Shown here one piece after another: positions 5,906 to 12,457 of a DNA stretch of 13,644 nt. The stretch spans positions 1 through 13,644 of the forward strand of contig JBKQVG010000272.1 of NCBI GenBank assembly GCA_052325345.1. Reading direction: 5' to 3'. The first letter of the stretch is position 1, and the number at the start of each line of letters is the position of its first letter. This DNA is from JBEKYD01 sp052325345 (GTDB lineage: Bacteria > Acidobacteriota > Terriglobia > Bryobacterales > Bryobacteraceae). Below the pieces are notes generated by a model. That model was not told the DNA's origin. It made no database searches and saw only the letters and a program-made list of their open reading frames with translations. The translations under genes and the position numbers were made by a program.

Positions 5906-7246
5906 CTACCGGCCGGACTTCCGCCCCCGCTCGCTGGCGGACGCCTCGCCGAAAACCCAACTGTCGAATAGTTTACCGACTTCGCGCTGCTTTTGCTTCT
6001 TGCCCAGGTCCGTCTCCATCGCCTTTTGAAAGTCCTCGCTGGTGACCCGCCTGCCCCAATTGTCGCGAGTGTAGATTTTCAGGTTCTTCCAGAACAGATC
6101 GTCGCCCAGTTGCGTGCGCAGCAGCGCCAGAAACGCCGCGCCCTTGTGATAGGGCAGGCTGCCTCCGGCCTGGTCCGGAGCCGTCCAGTCGTGAAAGCTG
6201 AGCGGGCGGTCTTTGCCCTTCGCCCTCAGATCCTCGTAAATGCTTTGCGAACGCGCGATCTCGGTCTCGTAACGCTGGCGGCCGTATTGGCGCTCCAGAA
6301 ACGCGTCGGCCAGGAATGTAGCCAGCCCTTCGCTGAGCCAGAAATCCGACCAGCTCTGAATGGGGATCCCGATGCCGTACCATTGGTGGGCCAGTTCGTG
6401 GGCCAGCAACCAGAGATCCTGGGGCTTGGCCGCCAGACCCTTGGCGTAGGATTCGGGAAGCAGCGTCAAGCCCACGGCCTCCTGTCCGCTCTGGCCGGGT
6501 GCGAACGCCTGGGTATAGGAATCGCGCGGATACGGCCGCCCGGCGGACCCGGCGAAGAACTCGAGCGCCGCCTTGGTCTGGACCAGTATGTCGGGTCCGC
6601 CCAGCACGCGCAGCGTAACCGCCGAACCCCCGGCTTGCTTCACTACCGCCTTCCGCTCTTCGAATGGGCCGCTGGCGAAGGCGTAGAGGAACGGCGCTTG
6701 CGGCGGCCCGTCCACGCTCCACTCCGTCACCGCTTGCCCGCCTTGGCTGTGTTCCCTCACCAGCTCGCCGCTGGCCGCCGTCTTCCATGCCGCCGGCGCG
6801 GTGATGGTAAGAGCCAGCGCGGCGGGGTTCTCGATGCGATCGTTCGCCGGCATCCAGTGGCTGGTGAAGTAACCGGCCGAAGCGCCGGCAGCCGAAATCT
6901 CCACCCCCTTGGAACTGCCCGCCTGGTAATGGATCTCGACCGCCCGCGGATCCCCGGGATTGGCCGGCCCGTTCAAGACCACGATCAGGTGCTCGCCCTG
7001 GCGCTCGAAATAATCCGGCTTGCCCGCTTCTTCCACCGACGAAACCGTCAGCCCGCCGGCGTCCAGATCCAGGCTCACCAGGTTCTCCGTGGTGGATTCG
7101 AAACGGATCACCGCGTCCCCCGCGAGGCGCCCCGCGGCCGGGTCGAGTGCGATGCGCACGTCGTAGTGCGCCACCCGGTACAGGCGCGGCAGCGGATCGG
7201 CCAGGGCCGGACCGAGCAGCGCGGCAGCGAGAATCAACCGTCTCAC
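5906..7246 (-). CDS. Secreted M1-family zinc aminopeptidase-like protein
   Basis: This is a gluzincin metallopeptidase of 446 residues. A short signal peptide (MRRLILAAALLGPALA, about 1-16) indicates export. Residues about 20-200 form the beta-rich N-terminal domain of M1 enzymes. The zinc site is HELAHQW (H283, E284, H287) with the third ligand E306 in WLSEGLATF, and Y366 is the likely transition-state tyrosine. The exopeptidase motif GxMEN, which binds the substrate amino terminus, is changed to GQEAVG (254-259): Glu256 is kept but Met and Asn are lost. At 446 residues it lacks the large C-terminal HEAT-like domain of PepN, so it is a compact M1 form. The start is GTG 7246, with no convincing ribosome binding site; the GTG lies inside a 14-bp repeat shared with the end of the upstream gene, 15 bases away. 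Fold and metal site are secure; aminopeptidase specificity is not. Confidence 0.9.
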   Translation of the reverse strand: MRRLILAAALLGPALADPLPRLYRVAHYDVRIALDPAAGRLAGDAVIRFESTTENLVSLDLDAGGLTVSSVEEAGKPDYFERQGEHLIVVLNGPANPGDPRAVEIHYQAGSSKGVEISAAGASAGYFTSHWMPANDRIENPAALALTITAPAAWKTAASGELVREHSQGGQAVTEWSVDGPPQAPFLYAFASGPFEERKAVVKQAGGSAVTLRVLGGPDILVQTKAALEFFAGSAGRPYPRDSYTQAFAPGQSGQEAVGLTLLPESYAKGLAAKPQDLWLLAHELAHQWYGIGIPIQSWSDFWLSEGLATFLADAFLERQYGRQRYETEIARSQSIYEDLRAKGKDRPLSFHDWTAPDQAGGSLPYHKGAAFLALLRTQLGDDLFWKNLKIYTRDNWGRRVTSEDFQKAMETDLGKKQKQREVGKLFDSWVFGEASASERGRKSGR

Positions 7247-7275
7247 TTCTTATTCAACCATTCACTTCTTATTCA
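7243..7275. repeat. 14-bp direct repeat at a gene junction
   Basis: TCACTTCTTATTCA occurs at 7243-7256 and again at 7262-7275, a 19-bp period. On the minus strand the right copy encodes the last codons and TGA stop of the LolA-like protein gene. The left copy contains the GTG used as start of the M1 peptidase gene. It looks like a small tandem duplication of the end of the upstream gene. Confidence 0.8.
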
Positions 7276-8029
7276 GCAGGGCCTGGATTTCCGCCGGCGG
7301 ATCGAAGCGGTCCTTGGGGATATCGACATCGAACTTCACCGTGTCGAAGGTGACCACGATTTCCTGGCCCATCATGCTCTGGTGCATCAGGTGCGGGATG
7401 AGCAGGCCGCCTTCCTTGCGGTAGTCGCCGAAGGTGCTTTCGGTGGCGATGTCGCCATACGGAGTCTTGACCGTGGCCGACAGCTTTTCCAGCAGGCCGG
7501 TATCTTTGTCGTAATACTGGGTGAGCGGACTGCCCTGCTTGGGCGTCAGCAGGACGCGGTAGCACTGCTTGCCGTCCACGGTTTCCACGCCCAACGTTTC
7601 CACCTTGGAGTAGTCGTCGCGCCAGTGGGCTTCACTGGCGAATCGCGCGGTGCGCAAAGCCATGGCCTTTTCATCGCCGTCCTTGACGTGCGGGCCCTGC
7701 ATCGCCGAAAGCGACCAGGCGACCGTGCCGTCCGTCCCGTCCTGCAGCTTCCCGACTCCTTCCATGTCGATTTCCATGTACATTTTGACCGGCGCCGCGT
7801 GGTAGGAGGTGAGCTTGCCCTTGATGTGGGCGCTGGCCATCTCCATGGTTCCGGTGATGACCTGGTTGTGGTGGCTCTCGTACGCCGCCGCGCCGCCGGT
7901 GGCCTCCACGTACTTATCCATGATGGTTTCGCCCTTGGGCAGGTCGCCGGCGGCGCGCGCCGCCGCGGCGCCCGCGGTAAACACGATCAGCGCCACAGCG
8001 CCCGGCCACGCGACTGCGATACGTTTCAT
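7262..8029 (-). CDS. Secreted LolA-like / outer-membrane lipoprotein-sorting-type protein
   Basis: This 255-residue protein has a clear Sec signal peptide: MKR, then a hydrophobic stretch to about residue 24, with likely cleavage near ARAAG at 24-28. The mature part starts with LPKGETIMDKYVEATGGAAAY, an opening I associate with periplasmic proteins of the LolA/LppX/outer-membrane lipoprotein-sorting fold. It continues with alternating strand-like segments: KMYMEIDMEGVGKLQDGTDG, KQCYRVLLTPKQG, TQYYDKDTGLLEKL, GDIATESTFGDYRKEGGLLI and IPKDRFDPPAEIQALLNKK. Such proteins bind lipids or lipoprotein acyl chains, but that role is not shown here. I chose ATG 8029 because it has GAGGTG a few bases upstream and directly begins the signal peptide; an upstream in-frame extension to 8077 would bury it. 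It lies 10 bases after the S41 gene and 15 before the M1 gene, implying cotranscription. Confidence 0.75.
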   Translation of the reverse strand: MKRIAVAWPGAVALIVFTAGAAAARAAGDLPKGETIMDKYVEATGGAAAYESHHNQVITGTMEMASAHIKGKLTSYHAAPVKMYMEIDMEGVGKLQDGTDGTVAWSLSAMQGPHVKDGDEKAMALRTARFASEAHWRDDYSKVETLGVETVDGKQCYRVLLTPKQGSPLTQYYDKDTGLLEKLSATVKTPYGDIATESTFGDYRKEGGLLIPHLMHQSMMGQEIVVTFDTVKFDVDIPKDRFDPPAEIQALLNKK

Positions 8030-8039
8030 TCGGCACCTC

Positions 8040-9332
8040 TCACTTTTTCTGTTGCCCGATCCAATCGACGGCCGCATCCAAGACCGGATCGTGGCCGGCC
8101 AGGAGCGCGGCGCGCGAGAGCGCCACCACGTCGTCCGGCGTCACGCCATTGCCTTCGAGCGCCTTGCCTCCGGCCGAGACATAATTGCCCACCGCATATT
8201 GAAAGCCATCTCCGTTGGGCAGCCGCTCAAACATGGAAGGCAGCGCCGCGCCCGCCGTGCGCGTACCGAAAATGCGGGCCCGCTTCAGATCCTGCAATCC
8301 GCCGGCAAGGATTTCCGAAGTGGAAGCCGAGCACCCGTCCACCAGCATTGCCAGCGGCCCAAGGAAAGGTTCGGGACGCGGGAAAACCACGAACTGCAAG
8401 TTGCTCGTGCGCGTCGACATCTCGCCCAGCCGCAGCCCGGACCGGTCCACAAACCAGCCCGCCATGCCCATCGCCAAGGCGCCCAGGCCGCCCGGATTGC
8501 CGCGCAGATCGATCACGAATCCGTCGCATGCGCGGCAGTCTTCCACCGCCTGCCGTGTCTTTTCAATCAGCGTCTCCGGGTCGAAGAACAGGTTGAAGCG
8601 CAGATAGCCGACGCGCGGAGCCGCCATGCCCGTTTCGATCTCGACGCGCAGCGGCGGCAGATTTCCAAAATGCGCCACCAACCCCGGCGCCTCGGCCCGG
8701 TCGAGCGCCAGTTTTCGCTTCGCCCCGCGCCCGTCGCGAAATTCCACTGCGACCGTCTTTCCGATCTCGCCGTGCAACCGCGCCAGGATCGCCTGCACCT
8801 GCATCAGATCGATTTCCGTGGAGCCTTGAAACCTGCGTCCGATCTCCTTGATGACGCGTTCGACCGGCTTGCCTTCGATGCGCAGGATCTCCCATCCGGG
8901 CCGAACCCCCGCGCGCTCGCCCGGAGAGCCCGCCGTAACCCGCGTCACCAGCACCTGCCCGCCGATCGCGCGAACTTCCAGCCCCGGACCGCCTTCGCCC
9001 TTTTCCACGCTGTGTATATCGTCGTAGACCGCGCCGGGAAACACCTCGAAGTGAGTTTGTTTCAGCCGCCCCAGCATCTCGTTCATCGCCGCGCGGGCCG
9101 CGTCGCCGTCACCCGCGTTCTCTACCCGGGGCAGCAGCTCGTCGTGCACGGCCTTCCAATCCAGGCCGTTCAGCTTGGGGTCCCAATGCTTGTCCCGAAC
9201 CGTCTTCCAGACGTATTCGAAAGAATCGATGTTGAGCTGGCGTTCGGCCGGTGCCAGGCCGGAAGCCGCGCCGCAAGCGGCAAGCCCCGTCCACGCAACT
9301 ACAAACCACGCCGTCGCGGCGCCGAACCCCAT
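8040..9332 (-). CDS. S41-family (C-terminal-processing/tricorn-type) peptidase-like lipoprotein
   Basis: This is a 430-residue exported protein. The N-terminus is hydrophobic and ends in a lipobox, LAAC-G (Cys20), so it is probably lipidated, although the n-region lacks the usual Lys/Arg. A helical part follows (about 35-100), then a PDZ-like segment with GGPGLEV, SPGERAGVRPGWEILRI and GKPV (about 113-165). The S41 catalytic core contains DGFVIDLRGNPGG (270-282) and the nucleophile motif DGCSASTSEILAGG, where S337 aligns with the active serine of Tsp/CtpA. The catalytic lysine expected 25 residues later is absent: the segment is FGTRTAGAALPS, with Ala at that position. S41 members of tricorn type share a G-T-R-T-A-G form and use a His/Glu arrangement instead. 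ATG 9332 has no ribosome binding site, but TATAGT (minus strand, 9344-9339) is so close that the mRNA may be leaderless. It is first gene of the minus-strand run. Confidence 0.87.
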   Translation of the reverse strand: MGFGAATAWFVVAWTGLAACGAASGLAPAERQLNIDSFEYVWKTVRDKHWDPKLNGLDWKAVHDELLPRVENAGDGDAARAAMNEMLGRLKQTHFEVFPGAVYDDIHSVEKGEGGPGLEVRAIGGQVLVTRVTAGSPGERAGVRPGWEILRIEGKPVERVIKEIGRRFQGSTEIDLMQVQAILARLHGEIGKTVAVEFRDGRGAKRKLALDRAEAPGLVAHFGNLPPLRVEIETGMAAPRVGYLRFNLFFDPETLIEKTRQAVEDCRACDGFVIDLRGNPGGLGALAMGMAGWFVDRSGLRLGEMSTRTSNLQFVVFPRPEPFLGPLAMLVDGCSASTSEILAGGLQDLKRARIFGTRTAGAALPSMFERLPNGDGFQYAVGNYVSAGGKALEGNGVTPDDVVALSRAALLAGHDPVLDAAVDWIGQQKK

Positions 9333-9347
9333 GCTTCGACTATAGCG

Positions 9348-9383
9348 CGGCGTGGGGCGGGCGCTTTCGCTCGCCCCACGCCG
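9348..9383. terminator. Long perfect GC hairpin between the beta-helix and S41 genes
   Basis: CGGCGTGGGGCG (9348-9359) is exactly complementary to CGCCCCACGCCG (9372-9383). The stem can continue through a G-T pair and three more pairs to a CTTT loop. It lies in the 75-base gap just downstream of the beta-helix gene stop (minus strand) and upstream of the S41 gene start. It is probably a transcription stop or mRNA 3'-end stabiliser for the beta-helix gene. No T-run follows on either strand. Confidence 0.5.
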
Positions 9384-9407
9384 TGAGCGGCGCGAACGTG
9401 TGCGGCC

Positions 9408-10736
9408 TTACGGTTGCGCTTTGGGCGAGTTTGCCGACGGCGCCGAGGCCACCGGCGAGCTCAACGCCGGCGAGGAAACCACCGCCGGGCCGCTCACCGT
9501 GGAGCATCCCGCAGTCCCCGCGCCGCCGGCGCAGCCGAAGAAATTCATGGTCGCGTTGACCGTGCCCTTGCCCAGGTTGGCCACGCCGGCCCCCGTGCCG
9601 AGCAGATTGTTGAGGTGCACGTCCATTCCCCCGGGGTGGTTCATTACCACATCCACCGCTTCGTTCTGAATGGTGTTTTCCAGGATCTGCGTTTGATAAA
9701 CCGGCGCCAGGCTGTAGACGTTGATGCCGGTGGTTCCCGGCGTGGCCGCGTCCTCGGTGTCCGCGCCGTTGCCCGAGATGAGATTGCCCATGATCACGTT
9801 GTCATTCAGATTGACGCCGGGCGTGGCGGGAGGAGCGGCGTGGTTGTGGATGGTGACCCCCGGCAGGCCGTTGTTCTCCAGAACGTTCCCAATCACCTTG
9901 TTGCCAAAGTTCAGGTTCCCCGGCCCCGGCGCGAAGATTCCGACGCCGGCGCCGGCCCCAATGAGCCCGTTACGGGAAACATTGTTGCCGACAACACTGT
10001 TGCTGAACACTCCGTAGGGCAGCGGAGAAGCCGCCTTCGGCGACGGTGAATGCGAGGCCAGGGTGATGCCGCAGTCCAGGGCATTGTCGTGAACGGAGTT
10101 GCTGGTAATCAGGTTCTCGTAGGTCTGCCCGGTCTCATCGCTGAGCAGAATTCCGCCCGCGTTGAGTTCCACCTCGTTGTTCGCCACGGTCACCGCGAAC
10201 GTGGCCACCAGGTGAATTCCCTCGCCGCAGTCGTCGCCCTCGCTGGTTTCAAAAACCGGTTGACCCGCGCAACTGCTGGCGGCGTAGTTGAGACTTTGGT
10301 CGTTGTTGGCCACGTGGTTGTTCGAAATGAGACTGTCGGTGGTGTTGGTGACCAGGATCCCCTCAAAATTGGCATTCATGACCGTCAGGCCCGTCACCAG
10401 CACGCCGGCCATGCCTGGGTTATCCAACCCGTCCACGTAAATGCCGTTCGCCAGTCCGCGCGCGTTGACGATGGTGGCAGCCGCCCCGGCGCCTACCAGG
10501 GCCAGCGGTTTGCTCAGCACCACGTCCTCGGCATATTCGCCGGGGCCGATTTGGATCTGGTCGTTTGCGGCGGCGGCCGAAACCGCCGCGCCGATAGTGG
10601 CGTAGCATCCCGATGTACCGCCCGGATTGACGCACAACGTTTTGGCCGCCGCGGAATGGGCCAGACCTAGAGTTAGGAGGCCGCAACATACGACCGCGTG
10701 AACCGCACACTTCGCTTCGTGTTTCAAATTCGACAT
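9408..10736 (-). CDS. Secreted right-handed parallel beta-helix repeat protein
   Basis: This 442-residue exported protein has a signal peptide to about residue 31 (LGLAHSAAA-KT). It opens with TLCVNPGGTSGCYATIGAAVSAAAANDQ and PGEYAEDVVLSKPLALVGAG, the usual start of pectate-lyase-like beta-helices. About ten irregular rungs of roughly 20-25 residues follow, rich in Asn and hydrophobic pairs (for example DSLISNNHVANND, VTVANNEVELNAGG, ENLITSNSVHDNA, SNSVVGNNVSRNG, NKVIGNVLENNG, DNVIMGNLISGNG). A Cys-containing closing element NFFGCAGGAGTAGCSTVSG comes next, then a Ser/Pro/Ala tail. Proteins of this kind are NosD-like or polysaccharide-processing, or simply surface proteins; no catalytic residues stand out. 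The start ATG 10736 has AAGGAG 7 bases upstream. It appears transcribed alone, from the TATAAT box at 10833-10838. Confidence 0.88.
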   Translation of the reverse strand: MSNLKHEAKCAVHAVVCCGLLTLGLAHSAAAKTLCVNPGGTSGCYATIGAAVSAAAANDQIQIGPGEYAEDVVLSKPLALVGAGAAATIVNARGLANGIYVDGLDNPGMAGVLVTGLTVMNANFEGILVTNTTDSLISNNHVANNDQSLNYAASSCAGQPVFETSEGDDCGEGIHLVATFAVTVANNEVELNAGGILLSDETGQTYENLITSNSVHDNALDCGITLASHSPSPKAASPLPYGVFSNSVVGNNVSRNGLIGAGAGVGIFAPGPGNLNFGNKVIGNVLENNGLPGVTIHNHAAPPATPGVNLNDNVIMGNLISGNGADTEDAATPGTTGINVYSLAPVYQTQILENTIQNEAVDVVMNHPGGMDVHLNNLLGTGAGVANLGKGTVNATMNFFGCAGGAGTAGCSTVSGPAVVSSPALSSPVASAPSANSPKAQP

Positions 10737-10740
10737 TCAT

Positions 10741-11062
10741 CCTCTCCTTGAGTGGGAACCGCGCCGGCCCCCAGGAACTGCTCCGTCCCCTGGGTCGTCC
10801 TGGATTTGGGCCCGCCGCGCAGCGCTGTGTGGATTATACGCCAATTCGCCGGCCGGATATACTCCGAAACCTCTTTGCTCGAATCCCTCCTCGATCCGAA
10901 CGAGCGCGGCGTGGCTCCGGGGGCGAGACCCTCGTGCGTGCCGTGTCGAGTCTCTGACCTCCCGATCGCGGGGAATCGGGATGAGCCAACCTGGAACCTT
11001 AGCCGAAGATCCTGAAAGGGGTCTGCGCGAAAAGAAATATCCGCGTGCTGGAGTGGCAGGCT
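10741..11062. other. Gene-free interval between beta-helix and EF-P genes
   Basis: No convincing coding frame fills this 322-base stretch. It contains the leader and promoter of the minus-strand beta-helix gene, including a CCCAGG/CCTGGG stem (10770-10775 with 10789-10794) in the leader. A 7-bp hairpin TCCCGAT/ATCGGGA (10960-10966 with 10975-10981) lies downstream of EF-P but has no T-tail. A CCGGCCGG palindrome at 10849-10856 sits between the expected -10 and -35 regions. I see no tRNA-like or riboswitch-like structure. Confidence 0.6.
10833..10838 (-). promoter_or_regulatory. Perfect -10 box for the beta-helix gene
   Basis: The minus strand reads TATAAT at 10838-10833, an exact sigma70-type -10 hexamer, rare in a GC-rich region. 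The hexamer 17 bases upstream is TATATC, a poor -35, so activation or an alternative sigma factor may be needed. The predicted transcription start near 10826 would give a leader of about 90 bases containing the CCCAGG/CCTGGG stem and the AAGGAG ribosome binding site. Confidence 0.5.
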
Positions 11063-11647
11063 TTACGCATTCTTGGCTTTAGCGCCCGGCTTGGCCCGAT
11101 CCATGTACTTCATCGTCTCCAGATCGAGGCGGATCATGTCCCCGGCCTTGATGAATTGCGGCACCATCACCTCAATGCCGTTGGCGAGCTTCGCGAGCTT
11201 GAACGCGCTATCCGCCTGCTGGTGCGTAGCGGGAGCTGTGTCCGAAATTTTCACCTCGATCATGTCCGGGAACAATACCTGGACCGGCTGGCCGCTGACG
11301 AACTCGACCGGCAACTTCATCCCCGGTTCCAGAAAAGCGGCACGGGGGCCGACGACGGCGCGGGCGATCTCTCGCTGCTCGTAGTTTTCAGGATTCATGA
11401 AGCAGAGTTGGCTGCCGTCCGCGTAAAGGAACTCCAGGGCCCGTCTCTCGACTGGAAGATCCTGAAGCCTCAGTTCGGCGCGGAAACTATGCTCTCGAAA
11501 TGTCCCTGTATCGATATTTTGAAGGCGTGCGTGCGTGACGCCTCCCATCCTGCCCTGGCCAGGGTGGTATTCCGCGGCGACCACGCGGTAAGTTTGATTT
11601 TCGAAACCAATCGCCGTTCCCGGACGCAATTGAGATGCGAGCACCAT
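11063..11647 (-). CDS. efp: Translation elongation factor P
   Basis: EF-P binds between the P and E sites of stalled ribosomes and restores peptide-bond formation at consecutive prolines. The product is 194 residues, slightly longer than the usual 185-190 owing to a basic C-terminal tail (KPGAKAKNA). The N-terminal KOW-like domain runs MVLASQLRPGTAIGFENQTYRV to the tip loop HPGQGRMGG, followed by THARLQNIDTGT. The middle OB domain includes LEFLYADGSQLCFMNPENYEQ, and the C-terminal OB domain includes FPDMIEVKISDTAP and VMVPQFIKAGDMIRLD, ending YMDRAK. The tip residue aligned with the modified Lys34 of E. coli is Arg33, in a loop one residue longer than PGKG. I chose ATG 11647 because GAGGGG lies 6 bases upstream; the frame extends in phase to 11695 but those residues are not EF-P-like. 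It may be coupled to a small upstream ORF whose stop overlaps this start. Confidence 0.95.
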   Translation of the reverse strand: MVLASQLRPGTAIGFENQTYRVVAAEYHPGQGRMGGVTHARLQNIDTGTFREHSFRAELRLQDLPVERRALEFLYADGSQLCFMNPENYEQREIARAVVGPRAAFLEPGMKLPVEFVSGQPVQVLFPDMIEVKISDTAPATHQQADSAFKLAKLANGIEVMVPQFIKAGDMIRLDLETMKYMDRAKPGAKAKNA

Positions 11648-11799
11648 CAGCAGCCCCTCGACGGCCGTGGGGCCCGGGCATCTCGGCGCGGCCAAACCGC
11701 ATTGGGGGTTGGCTTCGCCTGTTGCGGAGGACGGTAAGGAATCTTAGTTCGTTCCACGGTCCAGGTTCGAATGACGTGGGGATGACGTGCTTTGTCCAT
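11647..11799 (-). CDS. Possible 50-codon upstream ORF overlapping the EF-P start
   Basis: On the minus strand an ATG at 11799 follows GAGAGGG at a 4-base spacing. It opens a 50-codon frame that ends in TGA at 11649-11647, sharing its last A with the EF-P ATG (TGATG). The predicted peptide starts MDKARHPHVIRTWTVERTKI and is rich in Arg and Pro (one diprolyl, RPPQ, plus several X-Pro steps), with no membrane segment or recognised domain. Good ribosome binding site placement and the 1-base overlap suggest translational coupling. The Arg/Pro-rich composition is also what noise in GC-rich DNA gives, so whether it is translated is uncertain. Confidence 0.3.
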   Translation of the reverse strand: MDKARHPHVIRTWTVERTKIPYRPPQQAKPTPNAVWPRRDARAPRPSRGC

Positions 11800-12146
11800 A
11801 TGACCCTCTCATTCAAAAGCAGATACCGCGATCCGCTTCCATTCTACCTCCCAACGTAATGCGGACGGTCGCGCGCCCAACCAAATCACCCGCGGCCTTG
11901 AAGGGGTCACGGGGAGTCAGCATAAAAGCGCGCGTTCGCCACGGCACGGCGCAAGACTAACTTGATGGCACGGAACCGCGCGTTGACGGGGCCTGCGGCG
12001 GCCGCGATTACCTGCGGCGCGGTATTCCGTCCGGTGAATGGCGATGTTTCGCGGCGGGCTTCGGCGTCGTATGTCTGCCTTTGCGGCTGGGCCGGCTGGA
12101 GGCCACCCTATTTCGTGTGAGAATAATAGCATCAGACAGGTACGAT
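11800..12146. other. Divergent intergenic region between EF-P and the dxs block
   Basis: This interval of about 350 bases separates minus-strand efp from the plus-strand small membrane protein gene, so it should carry promoters for both. TAGAAT on the minus strand (11846-11841) is a five-of-six match to a -10 box for efp, but no clear -35 precedes it. On the plus side the AT-rich AATAAT at 12122-12127 is a weak candidate. Open frames crossing it have no plausible ribosome binding sites or family features. No tRNA or repeat is seen; GGTTCGAAT at 11764 resembles a T-loop, but the flanks do not form a T stem. Confidence 0.5.
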
Positions 12147-12455
12147 ATGCCGATGAAAACCGCTGGGAAGCGAGGACTGTTTGGGAATCCACTCGTGCTG
12201 GCGGCTCTGGCGGGAATGCTCGTGTGGCTCGCCGATCAGCCCACCGTCCCCGGATACAACCCTCTGCTGGTAATGTTCTGGGATCCCGGGGTGGGGCACT
12301 TGCCTTGGCGGGACTACCTTGTTCTCCTGCTTTCGTGGCTGGTCACGACGTTGTTCTGTCATTTCGCGCTGTTCACGGTTCAGAAGGTCCGCCGAAGACG
12401 AAAACTCGCATGCAGGCTGAGGCCAAATGGGGCTAGCCAAGCAGATTCACGCTGA
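12147..12455 (+). CDS. Small two-helix membrane protein upstream of dxs
   Basis: This 102-residue protein starts at ATG 12147 (a second ATG follows at 12153), with a weak ACAGG ribosome binding site. It has one hydrophobic helix at about 14-28 (PLVLAALAGMLVWLA) and a Pro/Gly/Trp loop (TVPGYNPLLVMFWDPGVGHLPW, about 33-54). A second helix follows at about 57-78 (YLVLLLSWLVTTLFCHFALF), then a strongly basic cytoplasmic tail (KVRRRRK). I do not recognise a family. The upstream in-frame extension to 12081 adds residues with no membrane or signal character, so I prefer the start at 12147. Its stop is only 2 bases before the dxs start, which implies translational coupling to isoprenoid synthesis; functional meaning unknown. 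The hydrophobic pattern and coupling support a real gene. Confidence 0.62.
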   Translation: MPMKTAGKRGLFGNPLVLAALAGMLVWLADQPTVPGYNPLLVMFWDPGVGHLPWRDYLVLLLSWLVTTLFCHFALFTVQKVRRRRKLACRLRPNGASQADSR

Positions 12456-12457
12456 CC

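Noticed and set aside
5993..8596. Very long plus-strand open frame (867 codons) across the M1, LolA-like and S41 genes
   Set aside because: It is antisense to three well-recognised minus-strand genes, is rich in Arg, Ala and Gly with no domain signature, and arises from GC-rich codon use on the other strand.
7809..9386. Plus-strand open frame of 525 codons over the S41 gene
   Set aside because: It is antisense to the S41 gene with its PDZ and catalytic motifs. The translated residues show no family feature or ribosome binding site.
10748..11015. Plus-strand short frames in the gap before EF-P
   Set aside because: They have no usable ribosome binding site, no hydrophobic or domain pattern, and overlap the promoter and leader of the beta-helix gene.
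11764..11772. GGTTCGAAT, resembling a tRNA T-loop
   Set aside because: The flanking bases do not form a 5-bp T stem, and no acceptor, D or anticodon arms can be drawn around it.
11917..12192. Minus-strand 91-codon frame upstream of EF-P
   Set aside because: It overlaps the start of the small membrane protein gene antisense and has no recognisable feature; it is probably chance.
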